A stretch of DNA of 45,292 nt from Eshraghiella sp045124255 (GCA_045124255.1 JBGVLM010000058.1:1-45292); one strand, 5' to 3'; counted from the first letter of the stretch, positions 33,409-42,071 are shown. Program-made: numbers and translations. The notes: generated by a model not told the origin, from the letters alone.

Positions 33409-35154
33409 CTATTCCTCCAATTCATCCGGTCTGTATTCAACGACATTTCCGTCCTCAACCCTGTAAATTCTGTCACATCCCACCAGAGTTGACATTCTGT
33501 GTGAAATAATAATAATTGTTTTATCATTCTCAAAGCCGTAAATTTCATTCATAATCTCGCTCTCGGTCTCATCATCAAGAGCCGCCGTAGCCTCGTCAAA
33601 TACAAGTATGTCAGGGTTATGAAAAAGTGCTCTCGCTATACCGATACGCTGTCTCTGTCCGCCGGAAAGTCTGACACCATTCTCCCCGACCTGTGTATCA
33701 AGCCCCCTGTCAAGCGACTGAACGAACTTATCCAGCTTCACAATTTTAAGAATCTCCCAGATTCTCTCATCGGACGCATCCTTGGTTCCGAAAACAATAT
33801 TATTTCTGATTGTATCATCTACAAGAAAAATCATCTGAGGTATATATCCGATGTTCTGCATCCAGCCCTTAACACTCTGACGTATATCTCCGCCATCCAC
33901 AATAATTCTTCCTTCATTAGGTTCCAGGAAACCAAGCAGAATGTTGACAAAGGTTGTTTTACCCTCACCGGAGGCACCGATAATTCCAATACGCTCGCCC
34001 TTCATAATTGTAAGGCTGATATCGCTGATTACATTCTCCGTACCATCCGGATACATAAAGCTTACATGGTCAAAAACAATTCTGTCATTAAGCGGAAACG
34101 GCTCAGGGTCCATTTCAAAATTAATTGTCTCATTGGAGTTAATGTCACTTATTACCTCCTGGCTGATCTTCATCAGCATCGGCTTGTTATACATAATTCT
34201 GTTAAAACATGCATTAATGCTGTTGATTGACGGAACAATTCTCACCACGGCAATTGATACTGCCGACATTCCGACAAGCACCGCCTGCATATCCTGATTG
34301 GTTACAATTGACAAAAGAATATATCCTGCAATGCATACGGACACCACAACCTCTGTTAAATGCTTTGGTGCTGTATCATAAATGAACTTTTCCTTCTCAA
34401 GTCCGTAATTTTTATTACTGTATCTTCTGTATTTATCAGAAAAATATTTTTCCCTGTTAAGTACCTTAATGTCCTTAATTCCGTTAACGGTCTGGTTAAC
34501 AATATCCATCATCTTCATCGTACACATTGTAGACTTCTCGCCGACTGCCTCGTCCTTGCGGTACATCGTATAATACAGAATTACCGTAAGTACTATAAAA
34601 ACAGCCATCAGAAATACAGATACCTTCCAGTCGACCACAATCATTACCACCACAAGCGCAATTACAACAATTACCTTTGACGTAAGAGTCAATATATCCT
34701 GCAAAAGTGAATATACCTTCTCGACAAGCACATTGATAACGGTAATTATCTCTCCTGAATTGCAGTGGAGAAAATAAAGATACGGTCTTGTGATATAAAT
34801 TCCGAATAATTTATTGGCAGTGTCCTTCTTACCCTTTGCAATGAAATACTTCTTCGCCCTTTCCATAAGGAAAATAACAAGATTCTTAAGTGCCATAAGT
34901 ACCGCAAAACCGACCGCCATGCCGATTAGCATGCTCTTCTCATCATTCAGGCCAAAGAATACGAAAATCTTCATTACAATCTCATATTTTGTAAGGAGCT
35001 CCATATTAACAATGGCGGCTATAAGCGGTACTATCATGGAGAGACTTAATATCTCAAGAAAACCGCTTAAAACCATTAAAGTAACTATTCCGAATATTTT
35101 TCTTTTATCTTTAGGTCCAAGAATGTTCTCATATTGTTTCCATATTTTATTCAT
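33409..35154 (-). CDS. ABC exporter, fused permease and ATPase (PglK/MsbA-like)
   Basis: A 581-aa half-transporter that should work as a homodimer. The N-terminal about 320 residues hold six membrane helices; the C-terminal nucleotide-binding domain has Walker A GASGEGKTTFVN, signature LSGGQRQRIGIA, Walker B ILVFDEATAAL and the switch His in IIIISHRMST. Closest character is to lipid-linked oligosaccharide or lipid flippases such as PglK and MsbA. It follows the acyl-ligase operon on the same strand but is separated by a terminator (35278-35311) and 173 bases with possible promoter elements. It could export the product of that operon; this is inference from position. Confidence 0.9.
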   Translation of the reverse strand: MNKIWKQYENILGPKDKRKIFGIVTLMVLSGFLEILSLSMIVPLIAAIVNMELLTKYEIVMKIFVFFGLNDEKSMLIGMAVGFAVLMALKNLVIFLMERAKKYFIAKGKKDTANKLFGIYITRPYLYFLHCNSGEIITVINVLVEKVYSLLQDILTLTSKVIVVIALVVVMIVVDWKVSVFLMAVFIVLTVILYYTMYRKDEAVGEKSTMCTMKMMDIVNQTVNGIKDIKVLNREKYFSDKYRRYSNKNYGLEKEKFIYDTAPKHLTEVVVSVCIAGYILLSIVTNQDMQAVLVGMSAVSIAVVRIVPSINSINACFNRIMYNKPMLMKISQEVISDINSNETINFEMDPEPFPLNDRIVFDHVSFMYPDGTENVISDISLTIMKGERIGIIGASGEGKTTFVNILLGFLEPNEGRIIVDGGDIRQSVKGWMQNIGYIPQMIFLVDDTIRNNIVFGTKDASDERIWEILKIVKLDKFVQSLDRGLDTQVGENGVRLSGGQRQRIGIARALFHNPDILVFDEATAALDDETESEIMNEIYGFENDKTIIIISHRMSTLVGCDRIYRVEDGNVVEYRPDELEE

Positions 35155-35277
35155 TAGACATTATTCCTTTATAAAAATATTATTAATACTATCTCAATGT
35201 GATTGTAACATGAAAACCGGATTTATACCACTTAATAATTTCTTAAAAAACAATGAACTTTTTGTCATATATTTTAC

Positions 35278-35311
35278 AAAAAAAAGAGGAAATCCGGTGT
35301 CAGATTTCCTC
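35278..35311 (-). terminator. Intrinsic terminator after the acyl-ligase operon
   Basis: Minus-strand arms 35303-35311 and 35286-35294 form a perfect 9-bp stem with an 8-base loop, followed by a run of eight T. It lies 16 bases past the stop of the LRAT-fold gene. Confidence 0.9.
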
Positions 35312-35327
35312 CGATGTGCATATTAAT

Positions 35328-35741
35328 CTATTTTGCTGCCTGCATTTTGGTTCTCCAGATATTTCTTATGTTCTCGGTCTGTGAGCAGTATTTGGTTCCA
35401 AACACACACTCATAGGCAAAATGCTCGCAGTTATTGTACAGAATGCTGTAGCCCTTCTCGCCGATACGTGCTCTTGCGGTTTCAATAACCTCCTCCGGCC
35501 TTCTGCACTTCTTACGCTCCCTGCGTTCAGGTTCTCCAACCTCAAGGAACCTGCCGCTTAAGAAGCCGTTAATATCCGTAACGCATACCTCGATATCCTC
35601 ATCCTTACGCAGAAAGGTTACGGGCGGCGGTCCGAACTGTATTATTTCATCATCACTTATATAAATTCCATAGTGGTAGAAATCGCCAAGGCATATTCTA
35701 ATCATATCCCCCGGCTTTACATCATTATAAGTCCATTTCAT
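35328..35741 (-). CDS. LRAT-fold (NlpC/P60 superfamily) acyltransferase-like protein
   Basis: A 137-aa protein with the LRAT/H-REV107 pattern: His23 in YHYGIYISDD and the nucleophile Cys105 in NNCEHFAYEC. The second His of the family (position 35 in H-REV107-type proteins) is Gln35 here (IIQFGPPP). LRAT-type enzymes form an acyl-cysteine intermediate and move fatty acyl groups, or hydrolyse them. No signal peptide or membrane segment is seen. The start ATG overlaps the acyl carrier protein stop by four bases, tying it to acyl activation. It is the last gene of the lipid operon. Activity with the Gln substitution is unproven. Confidence 0.8.
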   Translation of the reverse strand: MKWTYNDVKPGDMIRICLGDFYHYGIYISDDEIIQFGPPPVTFLRKDEDIEVCVTDINGFLSGRFLEVGEPERRERKKCRRPEEVIETARARIGEKGYSILYNNCEHFAYECVFGTKYCSQTENIRNIWRTKMQAAK

Positions 35742-35989
35742 TGTTTTTTACCATAAATATAATCAATTACGTCGCTGACAGTTTTAAAGTCCGCAAGTCC
35801 AACATCATCAAAACGGATGTCAAAGCTCTCCTCAACTGCAATAACAAGATACAAAAGTCCCATTGAGGTCATTCCCAAATCGGTTGTAAGTCCGCACTCC
35901 GGAGTAATGTTCTCAGGTGCAATCTGCGGATTACTAACTGCAAGCTTAAATATTTCTCTTAATTTTTCCTGAATTTCAATCTTGGTCAT
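35738..35989 (-). CDS. Acyl carrier protein
   Basis: An 83-aa carrier protein. The phosphopantetheine attachment site is Ser42 in DLGMTSMGLL, where the canonical DSL is TSM. Helical pattern and length are normal for ACP. It overlaps by four bases with both neighbours (acyl ligase upstream, LRAT-fold gene downstream), so it is a dedicated carrier and not the housekeeping fatty acid synthesis ACP; no fab genes are nearby. Confidence 0.9.
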   Translation of the reverse strand: MTKIEIQEKLREIFKLAVSNPQIAPENITPECGLTTDLGMTSMGLLYLVIAVEESFDIRFDDVGLADFKTVSDVIDYIYGKKQ

Positions 35990-37494
35990 TTTACAACTTT
36001 TCTCACTTTCTTCATTGCTGGTGTTCTCTCAAAATCCTCATCCCTGATAATTATTTTACTCACTCTTTGGAAAGTTGGCAAGGATGCATTTATTTTCTTT
36101 AATTCTAACATTATATATTCATCGGCATTTTCAAGCTTTGCCTTCTCCATAGGCCTCGGATATACCTCAAGTACAAGTATCTGCATACCTTCAACAACCT
36201 CATCATAAATCATGGCGTCCTGAATAATGTCAAATTTACAGAATTCATTTTCCAAATCCTCAGGCGAAATATTTTCACCCGTGGATAATACAATAACATT
36301 TTTCTTGCGTCCGGTAATATACATGAAACCGTCCTCATCAAAGCGGACCAAATCTCCGGTTCTGAACCAGCCGTCCGTATATGCAGCTTTATTCTCTGCC
36401 GGCTCGTCATAATATTCTGTCATCATATTGCGTCCCTTAAGCCACAGCTCACCATCCTCGACCCTGACCTCCTGGCCCGGATACAAAAGTCCGACAGCCG
36501 ACGGCTTATCAATATTCTCAGGATTACCGGCAACCAGATTTGCAGACTCTGTAAGCCCATAGCCCTGAAAAAGATTAACACCATATTCCTTATATTCATA
36601 AATAAGATGTGACGGAACAGCACTTGCACCACAGATGATATATTTGAGGCTGTTGCCCCACATACTTCTCTTAAACTGCTTTGTAAGCGTCAATGCCATC
36701 TCTGCAAGTGCCGGAACAAGCACAAGCATTGTCGGGTTAAACTGTCCCATTACCCTGAACATATCCTTTGGATTTCTGCATATAAAAATATGACTTCCTG
36801 TATACAGAGGGTTAAGCAGATTTCTTATTAATCCGAATACATGTGTAAGCGGAAGCACAAGCAGATATCTCTGATAGAAAATCTCATCAAAACCATAACA
36901 GCCGTTCTTAACTCCTGCCATAACAGCACGGTGTGACAATACGGCCCCCTTATTTTTGCCGGAAGTTCCACCGGTAAAAATAATTGTACTGGCACTTTCG
37001 GTTTCCGGAAATACAATATCAGCAGCCGAATCATCCGAAGCATTGACCGGCATAAGCATAAATGCAGGCCTTCTGTCACGGATAATATTAATTTTATCCT
37101 CCTGGCTCTCATCATATACAAGTACTTTAAGTTTAAATTTATCTATGTAATTATCAAGTGTATCAGCGTCAACATGTGTCGGAATCAAAAGCGTACAGCA
37201 GCCATAGGTCTGTGCACCCAGATATGCCTTCACAAAAGGATATGAATTGGCAACAATGATTCCCACATTCTCTCCTGACATTACGCCGTTATTCTTAAGC
37301 ATACCACGGAAATTCTTAACATCATTATCAACCCCGGCATACGTATACTGCTTATCATCCTCAACTGCAACCAGGTCAGAATACATCTCAACGCATTTCT
37401 GCCACATATGGGATACTGTAGGATAATCAACAATTTTGGCTAAGGTCTCGGCCGAACAATATTTTTCAAAATAATTTGGAGTCTCGTTAGTCAT
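35986..37494 (-). CDS. AMP-forming acyl ligase (acyl-ACP synthetase type)
   Basis: A 502-aa adenylate-forming enzyme. Core motifs: STIIFTGGTSGKNKGAVLSH (A3), YGLTESAN (A5), WFRTGDLVRFDEDGFMYITG (A7) followed by GRKKNVIVLSTGEN (A8), and the C-terminal catalytic Lys in TPAMKKVRK (A10). It would activate a carboxylic acid, most likely a fatty acid, as acyl-AMP and load it onto the adjacent ACP. ATG 37494 is used, with AGGAG about 8 bases upstream; the open frame extends to 37524. Its first codons overlap the end of the PlsC gene by eight bases. Confidence 0.88.
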   Translation of the reverse strand: MTNETPNYFEKYCSAETLAKIVDYPTVSHMWQKCVEMYSDLVAVEDDKQYTYAGVDNDVKNFRGMLKNNGVMSGENVGIIVANSYPFVKAYLGAQTYGCCTLLIPTHVDADTLDNYIDKFKLKVLVYDESQEDKINIIRDRRPAFMLMPVNASDDSAADIVFPETESASTIIFTGGTSGKNKGAVLSHRAVMAGVKNGCYGFDEIFYQRYLLVLPLTHVFGLIRNLLNPLYTGSHIFICRNPKDMFRVMGQFNPTMLVLVPALAEMALTLTKQFKRSMWGNSLKYIICGASAVPSHLIYEYKEYGVNLFQGYGLTESANLVAGNPENIDKPSAVGLLYPGQEVRVEDGELWLKGRNMMTEYYDEPAENKAAYTDGWFRTGDLVRFDEDGFMYITGRKKNVIVLSTGENISPEDLENEFCKFDIIQDAMIYDEVVEGMQILVLEVYPRPMEKAKLENADEYIMLELKKINASLPTFQRVSKIIIRDEDFERTPAMKKVRKVVK

Positions 37495-38164
37495 GTTTTT
37501 TTCTCCTGTTATTATATATTTCAATAAGCTCCAGTTCCTTTTCCCTGATATACTTACTTACGCTTTCAAGCTTTCCAATATCAGGCACGGCACCGCAAAG
37601 AGCTTTTACGTCAATGGGCTCACCCACAATAATATCAGTTATTGAGAAAAAGCCTCCATAAGGTGAGCAGTATACCGGAATTACAGGTACATTGCTTCTC
37701 AATGCCATCATTACGGCACCACCCTTGAAATCTCCGACGCTTCCCTCATTATGTACGATTCTTCCCTCCGGATAAATTCCTACAGGATAACCCTTTCCTG
37801 CTACATCCTGCACGGTATTAAAGGTGTTCATATTGAAATTCTCCCTGTCTACCGGAAGGCACAGCATTTTTTTAAAAAAGAAGGTGCTTAGCCTGTTAGA
37901 AAACAACTCCTTGAAAGCCAGCAGGTAGAATCTTCTGTACCAGAAAGCAAAATGCAGCTTAACCGGGTCGGTTACGCCGGTGTGGTTGGAAATAATAATC
38001 GCACCGCCCTTAACCTCTCTGACAGCAGCCTTGTTAACATAGGCTTTACGCGGCTTAATCCAAATAAATGCCGGTAATGCACCTGTAAATTTAACAAAAT
38101 CATATAAAAGAAATTTAAAACTAAACAGTGGTCTTTTTTTCTTTGGTTTGTCTTTCAAGCTCAT
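37487..38164 (-). CDS. PlsC-type 1-acylglycerol-3-phosphate acyltransferase (second copy)
   Basis: A 225-aa acyltransferase with the catalytic HX4D motif NHTGVTDP (His61, Asp66) and the glycerol-phosphate-binding type motif YPEGRIV. It has a basic N-terminus with a hydrophobic stretch that would associate with the membrane. The family transfers acyl groups from acyl-ACP or acyl-CoA to lysophosphatidate-like acceptors. ATG 38164 has GGAG 7 bases upstream and overlaps the first PlsC gene by 44 bases, an unusually long overlap that implies strict coupling. Confidence 0.9.
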   Translation of the reverse strand: MSLKDKPKKKRPLFSFKFLLYDFVKFTGALPAFIWIKPRKAYVNKAAVREVKGGAIIISNHTGVTDPVKLHFAFWYRRFYLLAFKELFSNRLSTFFFKKMLCLPVDRENFNMNTFNTVQDVAGKGYPVGIYPEGRIVHNEGSVGDFKGGAVMMALRSNVPVIPVYCSPYGGFFSITDIIVGEPIDVKALCGAVPDIGKLESVSKYIREKELELIEIYNNRRKKHD

Positions 38165-38774
38165 CTTTCAACTCCAGAATTCTATCTCTCATAATAATGC
38201 TTATTCTTCGTGCATTTTCTTTTTCCGTTAAATTTGAATCAACAAACTCATTAACATACATTGGTCTGCCGATTATAACCCTTGCTCTTTCCCGTTTCAT
38301 ATATTTACCGTTTGTATATACCGGAATGACGGGAGCGTTGCTGCGCATTGCAATAATTGCTGCACTTGCCTTAAACGGAAGAGGTCTCTCCTCATCCTTA
38401 AGCGGCAGTCTTGATTCGGGAAATATTCCTACGACTCCTCCGGTCCTTAAAATCTCCTCGGATTTGTCCATGAATGAGAAATTATATGTGGTTCTGTTCA
38501 CCAGAATTCCTCCCATTTTCTTAAGAAACCATGTCAACAGCTTATTCTTGGCAAAAAGCACCTCCGCCATCTGGTATCTCAGGGTTCTTCCGAAGAACAC
38601 GAACAAAAATACGGCAAAATCAACTATTGATGTATGGTTGGATATTACAATGGCTGAACCCTTTATCCTTCTTCCCTGAACCTTTTTATCTTCATAATGT
38701 ACCTTTGTTCTAAAGCATAAAAACTGCACCGGAAATGCGGTTATTTTAGTAAAAGCAATAACAAATTTATTCAT
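38121..38774 (-). CDS. PlsC-type acyltransferase (first copy)
   Basis: A 217-aa acyltransferase with the HX4D motif NHTSIVDF (His47, Asp52). The substrate motif is FPESRLP, so the usual EGTR/EGR is ESR. It is distinct from the second PlsC copy (only scattered identity), suggesting different acceptor or chain preference, for example sn-1 and sn-2 positions. The start is ATG with GGTGA upstream, 15 bases after the ligase-carrier fusion gene. Confidence 0.9.
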   Translation of the reverse strand: MNKFVIAFTKITAFPVQFLCFRTKVHYEDKKVQGRRIKGSAIVISNHTSIVDFAVFLFVFFGRTLRYQMAEVLFAKNKLLTWFLKKMGGILVNRTTYNFSFMDKSEEILRTGGVVGIFPESRLPLKDEERPLPFKASAAIIAMRSNAPVIPVYTNGKYMKRERARVIIGRPMYVNEFVDSNLTEKENARRISIIMRDRILELKDELERQTKEKKTTV

Positions 38775-38789
38775 TAATTCACCAGTTTA

Positions 38790-40736
38790 TTATAAATTTT
38801 CCTGTATATATCTTCCGAAATCCTTAACCGTAACAAGACTGCTGTCATCATCTGACGGCATTGATATTTCATATTTATTCTGAATATCAGCAATCATCGA
38901 CAGATAATCCATACTGCTTCCGTTCAAATCATAGAAGAAATTCGAATCTGCATTAATTGTGTCAGTCTCAATACTTAAGGCATTGGCAAAAATCTCTTTA
39001 AGCTCATTAAGAAGCTCCTCAGGTATATTATCATCCTGTTCTGCACCGGCCTCAGGAACAACGACATTGAGCTTATTCTCCAAATACAGCCTTGCAATTT
39101 TACGGCGGTTAAGCTTAAAATCATTGGCTCCCATTAACGTATCGGTTGTAAGTACAATTTCGTTGATGGTTCCGTCAAGCTTAACGGCAGCAAGCTGCTC
39201 CCTTGTATTCTCAACTACCTTAACGGCAGAAGAACCCGTCATATATTTGCTGACCTCAATAACAAGAACAGGTGTTACTGCATTAAGCTCATTACGTTTT
39301 GCAACAAGACATACCGCTTTTGCGCCCTTTATTTTGAGCATATCTTCAATTCTGTTCGGATTAAGATTCTCTCCGTTCTTACACGGAATCATATCATCCC
39401 TGCGTCCGGTAATATAATATCTTCCATTTCTGCAGACAGCCATATCTTTAGTATAGAACCATGTGTCTGCGTCCATTTTGGTAACCTTATCCCCCTGTAA
39501 AATTCTGTCAGCGGTGCAGTTGCCTCTTACCATAAGCTCGCCCTCTTCACTGACCGAATATTCAACATTCTTAAAAGGTGTTCCGACTGAACATGTATTT
39601 CTAAGCTTTGCCTTATTGGATGTCTCCACAGATGTAATACCCACCTCAGACATACCAAAGCCATCTGCGATATGATAGCCTATTCCGTTAAAAAATCTTA
39701 ATACCTCCGGTGAAATATAGCTTCCGCCCGCAATAAGGAACTGAATGCTCTCTCCGAAAAGATTGTCCCTGACCTCTTTAAAGGCCTTCTTCGAAAAAGC
39801 CCTTGCAAGTGCAGGATTAAAATCAAGCTTATCGGCTATTTTCAGGCCCATCTGAAATTTATTAAAAGTCTTTTCACCCTTATCATGTATTTTCTTAAGC
39901 GCTGCCTCATAAATTTTATTCCATAAAAGAGGAACGGCAAAAATATGCGTTACCTTATGTTTGCGTACGGTATTAAGAATTGTATCTGCACCGAAATCGT
40001 TTAAAAGCACAAAGGTTCTTGAGAAAAATCCGAACCACATAAATACTGCTGCCAGTCCGAAAATATGATAAAAAGGCAGAAACGTCAGCAGCTTAAGTTC
40101 GCCCTCATAATGTGATTTAATCTCCTTACATTCCCTGATAATTGCCGCACTGTTGCACAGCTGGTAATAGAATTTCTCACCGGTATACACACATAATTTG
40201 ACATTTTCAGATGTACCCGATGACATAATAATAAGCTCATCACTCCATACAGGTTTAAAATTCTCCTTTGCCGGAATTGCTGCAGCCTCTTCTGATTTAA
40301 AAGTCTTAACACTGAATTCCTTACCGTCTGAAATAACTGCTGCAACCGCATGCTCCTTAATAACGTTCTCAAGAGTCGAATCATCAAGTCTTGAATTCAT
40401 AAGCAATGGTGTATATCCGCACATAAGGAGTGCCCAGAATATTTCTATCCACTCAACCGAATTTGCCATATACATTCCGATTACCGCTCCATGCCTATAA
40501 TCTGACAGCAAATCAGACAGTGCAGAGGCTATTCTTATTACCGCCTCCTTACACTGTCCATAGGTTGTTTTTATTATTTTGTAACCGTCTGTTTTCTCTG
40601 CCATGATGTTATCAGGCTCTGTAAACATATATGCAAAAATATTTTCAAAGGTCTTTGAATTTCCCTCAAATAAACCCAGTTTATAATTAACTAATTCATC
40701 TATACTTTTAAAGTTGCCAATATTTGTTAACTTCAT
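38790..40736 (-). CDS. Acyl ligase fused to a C-terminal acyl carrier domain
   Basis: A 648-aa fusion. Residues about 35-560 form an AMP-binding ligase: A3 region LIIMSSGTSENVKLC (divergent), A5 DGFGMSEVG, A7 WFYTKDMAVC (usual TGD is TKD), A8 ITGRRDDMIPCKNGENL and an A10-type Lys in KLNRRKIARL. The last about 75 residues are a carrier domain with attachment Ser in DLNGSSMDYL. The enzyme would activate an acid and load its own carrier, parallel to the separate ligase and ACP later in the operon. The start is ATG with AAGGAG upstream and a clear promoter (40782-40810). Motif divergence makes the substrate uncertain. Confidence 0.88.
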   Translation of the reverse strand: MKLTNIGNFKSIDELVNYKLGLFEGNSKTFENIFAYMFTEPDNIMAEKTDGYKIIKTTYGQCKEAVIRIASALSDLLSDYRHGAVIGMYMANSVEWIEIFWALLMCGYTPLLMNSRLDDSTLENVIKEHAVAAVISDGKEFSVKTFKSEEAAAIPAKENFKPVWSDELIIMSSGTSENVKLCVYTGEKFYYQLCNSAAIIRECKEIKSHYEGELKLLTFLPFYHIFGLAAVFMWFGFFSRTFVLLNDFGADTILNTVRKHKVTHIFAVPLLWNKIYEAALKKIHDKGEKTFNKFQMGLKIADKLDFNPALARAFSKKAFKEVRDNLFGESIQFLIAGGSYISPEVLRFFNGIGYHIADGFGMSEVGITSVETSNKAKLRNTCSVGTPFKNVEYSVSEEGELMVRGNCTADRILQGDKVTKMDADTWFYTKDMAVCRNGRYYITGRRDDMIPCKNGENLNPNRIEDMLKIKGAKAVCLVAKRNELNAVTPVLVIEVSKYMTGSSAVKVVENTREQLAAVKLDGTINEIVLTTDTLMGANDFKLNRRKIARLYLENKLNVVVPEAGAEQDDNIPEELLNELKEIFANALSIETDTINADSNFFYDLNGSSMDYLSMIADIQNKYEISMPSDDDSSLVTVKDFGRYIQENL

Positions 40737-40781
40737 TAATATTACTCCTTATAAAGCCGTATATATAAAACACCGAGAATA

Positions 40782-40810
40782 ATTATACTTCCAATAAATT
40801 AAAATAACAA
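40782..40810 (-). promoter_or_regulatory. Promoter of the acyl-ligase operon
   Basis: Minus-strand TTGTTA (40805-40810), an exact 17-base spacer and TATAAT (40782-40787), 45 bases before the ligase-carrier fusion ATG. It lies in the 92-base gap after the lgt-like gene, where no terminator is seen. Confidence 0.75.
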
Positions 40811-40828
40811 TAGCTTTTTATTGCAAGT

Positions 40829-41641
40829 TTATTCCTGTGCCCTGCTCTTACGCGGTGTAAACATACGGTTCAGAAAGTTCTTTTCCGGCTTAACAGCCAA
40901 ACAATATATTCCTAACGGTATTGTTACAAGGCTTATCCATTGTGAGGTTGATAAGAAGCCTAAATGCCCCCTTACTGCGTCCCCCCTGAAAAACTCAAGT
41001 ACAAAACGCATAACTCCATAAGCCGTCAGATATATTCCGACGGGCTGATAATGCTTCTTAATTCCACGCTGGTTAATGCACAGCACGATGAAAATAACAA
41101 GCTCGCCAAATGCCTCATAAAGCTGAACCGGCAGGTACGGCACACCGTTATTGCCCCCAACTGCGTTGGTATATGCAATTCCCAGTGTCTCATGCTCCAT
41201 CCCGTGGCAGCAGCCGACAAGGAAACACCCTATACGTCCGAATATATGAAACAGCGGAATAATCGGCGTCATATACATGAAAAAATCCCTTGTGTCCTGC
41301 CTGAAAAACTTTGAATATGCCATACAGCCGAACAGCGTCCCGTACAGCCCCCCGTAAAACACAAGTCCCACATGCCAGTTATTAAGAAATTTCTTAAAAT
41401 CCGTAAACAGATATGGTATGTACCGGTAATTTTTAATTACTTCAAGAGTCTGGTGCAGCAAAAAAGCACCGATTAAAAGTCCACAGAATGCAAATGTCAG
41501 AAAATACATCATATCATTACCGTTTAACTTCTTCTGTCTGCTTCTTATTACCGCATAAACTGCCGAAAAAATAATACCGATAACCGCCATTACTCCATAG
41601 GCAGAGACTTGTTTTCCGAATATATTAAAAAAAGGATACAT
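40829..41641 (-). CDS. Lgt-family protein with a cysteine-substituted signature
   Basis: A 270-aa polytopic membrane protein of the prolipoprotein diacylglyceryl transferase family, with about seven hydrophobic segments and the C-terminal YGVMRFVLEFFRGD motif. The family signature (G-R-x-G-N-F-x-N-x-E-x2-G) appears as GRIGCFLVGCCHG at 135-147, so Asn, Asn and Glu are replaced by Cys, Val and Cys. The loop normally reading HGG is FYGG (Tyr96). These positions matter in Escherichia coli Lgt, so it may be a divergent clade with another acceptor or mechanism. ATG 41641 is chosen, with GGAG 6 bases upstream; ATG 41653 lacks a ribosome binding site. Confidence 0.85.
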   Translation of the reverse strand: MYPFFNIFGKQVSAYGVMAVIGIIFSAVYAVIRSRQKKLNGNDMMYFLTFAFCGLLIGAFLLHQTLEVIKNYRYIPYLFTDFKKFLNNWHVGLVFYGGLYGTLFGCMAYSKFFRQDTRDFFMYMTPIIPLFHIFGRIGCFLVGCCHGMEHETLGIAYTNAVGGNNGVPYLPVQLYEAFGELVIFIVLCINQRGIKKHYQPVGIYLTAYGVMRFVLEFFRGDAVRGHLGFLSTSQWISLVTIPLGIYCLAVKPEKNFLNRMFTPRKSRAQE

Positions 41642-41679
41642 CAGCTTCTCCATTCAATATAAGTTATAAAATAACAGAA

Positions 41680-41703
41680 AGGGAGCGCCCTATCACGCTC
41701 CCT
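41680..41703 (-). terminator. Hairpin between the DUF4190-type gene and the lgt-like gene
   Basis: An 8-bp perfect GC-rich stem (41696-41703 and 41680-41687) with an 8-base loop, followed on the minus strand by the T-rich TTCTGTTATTTT. It probably terminates transcription of the small membrane protein gene. Confidence 0.65.
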
Positions 41704-41731
41704 GATTATCTGTCTTATTATGTACCAAAAA

Positions 41732-41989
41732 TTAATAGTTGCCCAGGCTGTCAATCACTCCGCAATTGCATAAAATATTGCAGATTGTTGAAGGAAGTCC
41801 GTAAACGATACCAACGATACCTGCAATAAGACCTACGGTTGACATCCAATGTGGTCCGTTAGCCTGTTTAGACTTTGATGAAAAAATAATTGCTACAACA
41901 CCGGCTGCAACACCGACACCTGCATAACCTGTTACAACAGCTACTATACCGCAAATAAAAGAAATAAGGGCATATTTGTTATCATTCAT
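41732..41989 (-). CDS. DUF4190-type small membrane protein
   Basis: An 85-aa protein with two hydrophobic helices (ISFICGIVAVVTGYAGVGVAAGV and TVGLIAGIVGIVYGL) separated by a polar loop SSKSKQANGPHW, the layout of DUF4190 proteins. The C-terminus contains three Cys. Function is unknown. ATG 41989 is used because AAAGGAG lies about 8 bases upstream; the frame is open to 42016. It has its own promoter and a following hairpin, so it is likely monocistronic. Confidence 0.75.
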   Translation of the reverse strand: MNDNKYALISFICGIVAVVTGYAGVGVAAGVVAIIFSSKSKQANGPHWMSTVGLIAGIVGIVYGLPSTICNILCNCGVIDSLGNY

Positions 41990-42037
41990 TACTAATTCTC
42001 CTTTCAAACGACACAAATGTCATTTATAAACAATGAA

Positions 42038-42066
42038 ATCATATCATAAACAATATCAAATTGCAA
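42038..42066 (-). promoter_or_regulatory. Promoter of the DUF4190-type gene
   Basis: Minus-strand TTGCAA (42061-42066), a 17-base spacer and TATGAT (42038-42043). A second TATGAT overlaps at 42043-42048 but would give only a 12-base spacer. Confidence 0.6.
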
Positions 42067-42071
42067 GTATT

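Noticed and set aside
33619..34230. A 203-aa plus-strand reading frame
   Set aside because: It is antisense to the ABC exporter's ATPase domain, whose Walker and signature motifs are intact.
38128..38679. A 183-aa plus-strand reading frame
   Set aside because: It is antisense to the first PlsC gene, which has the HX4D motif and fits the operon spacing.
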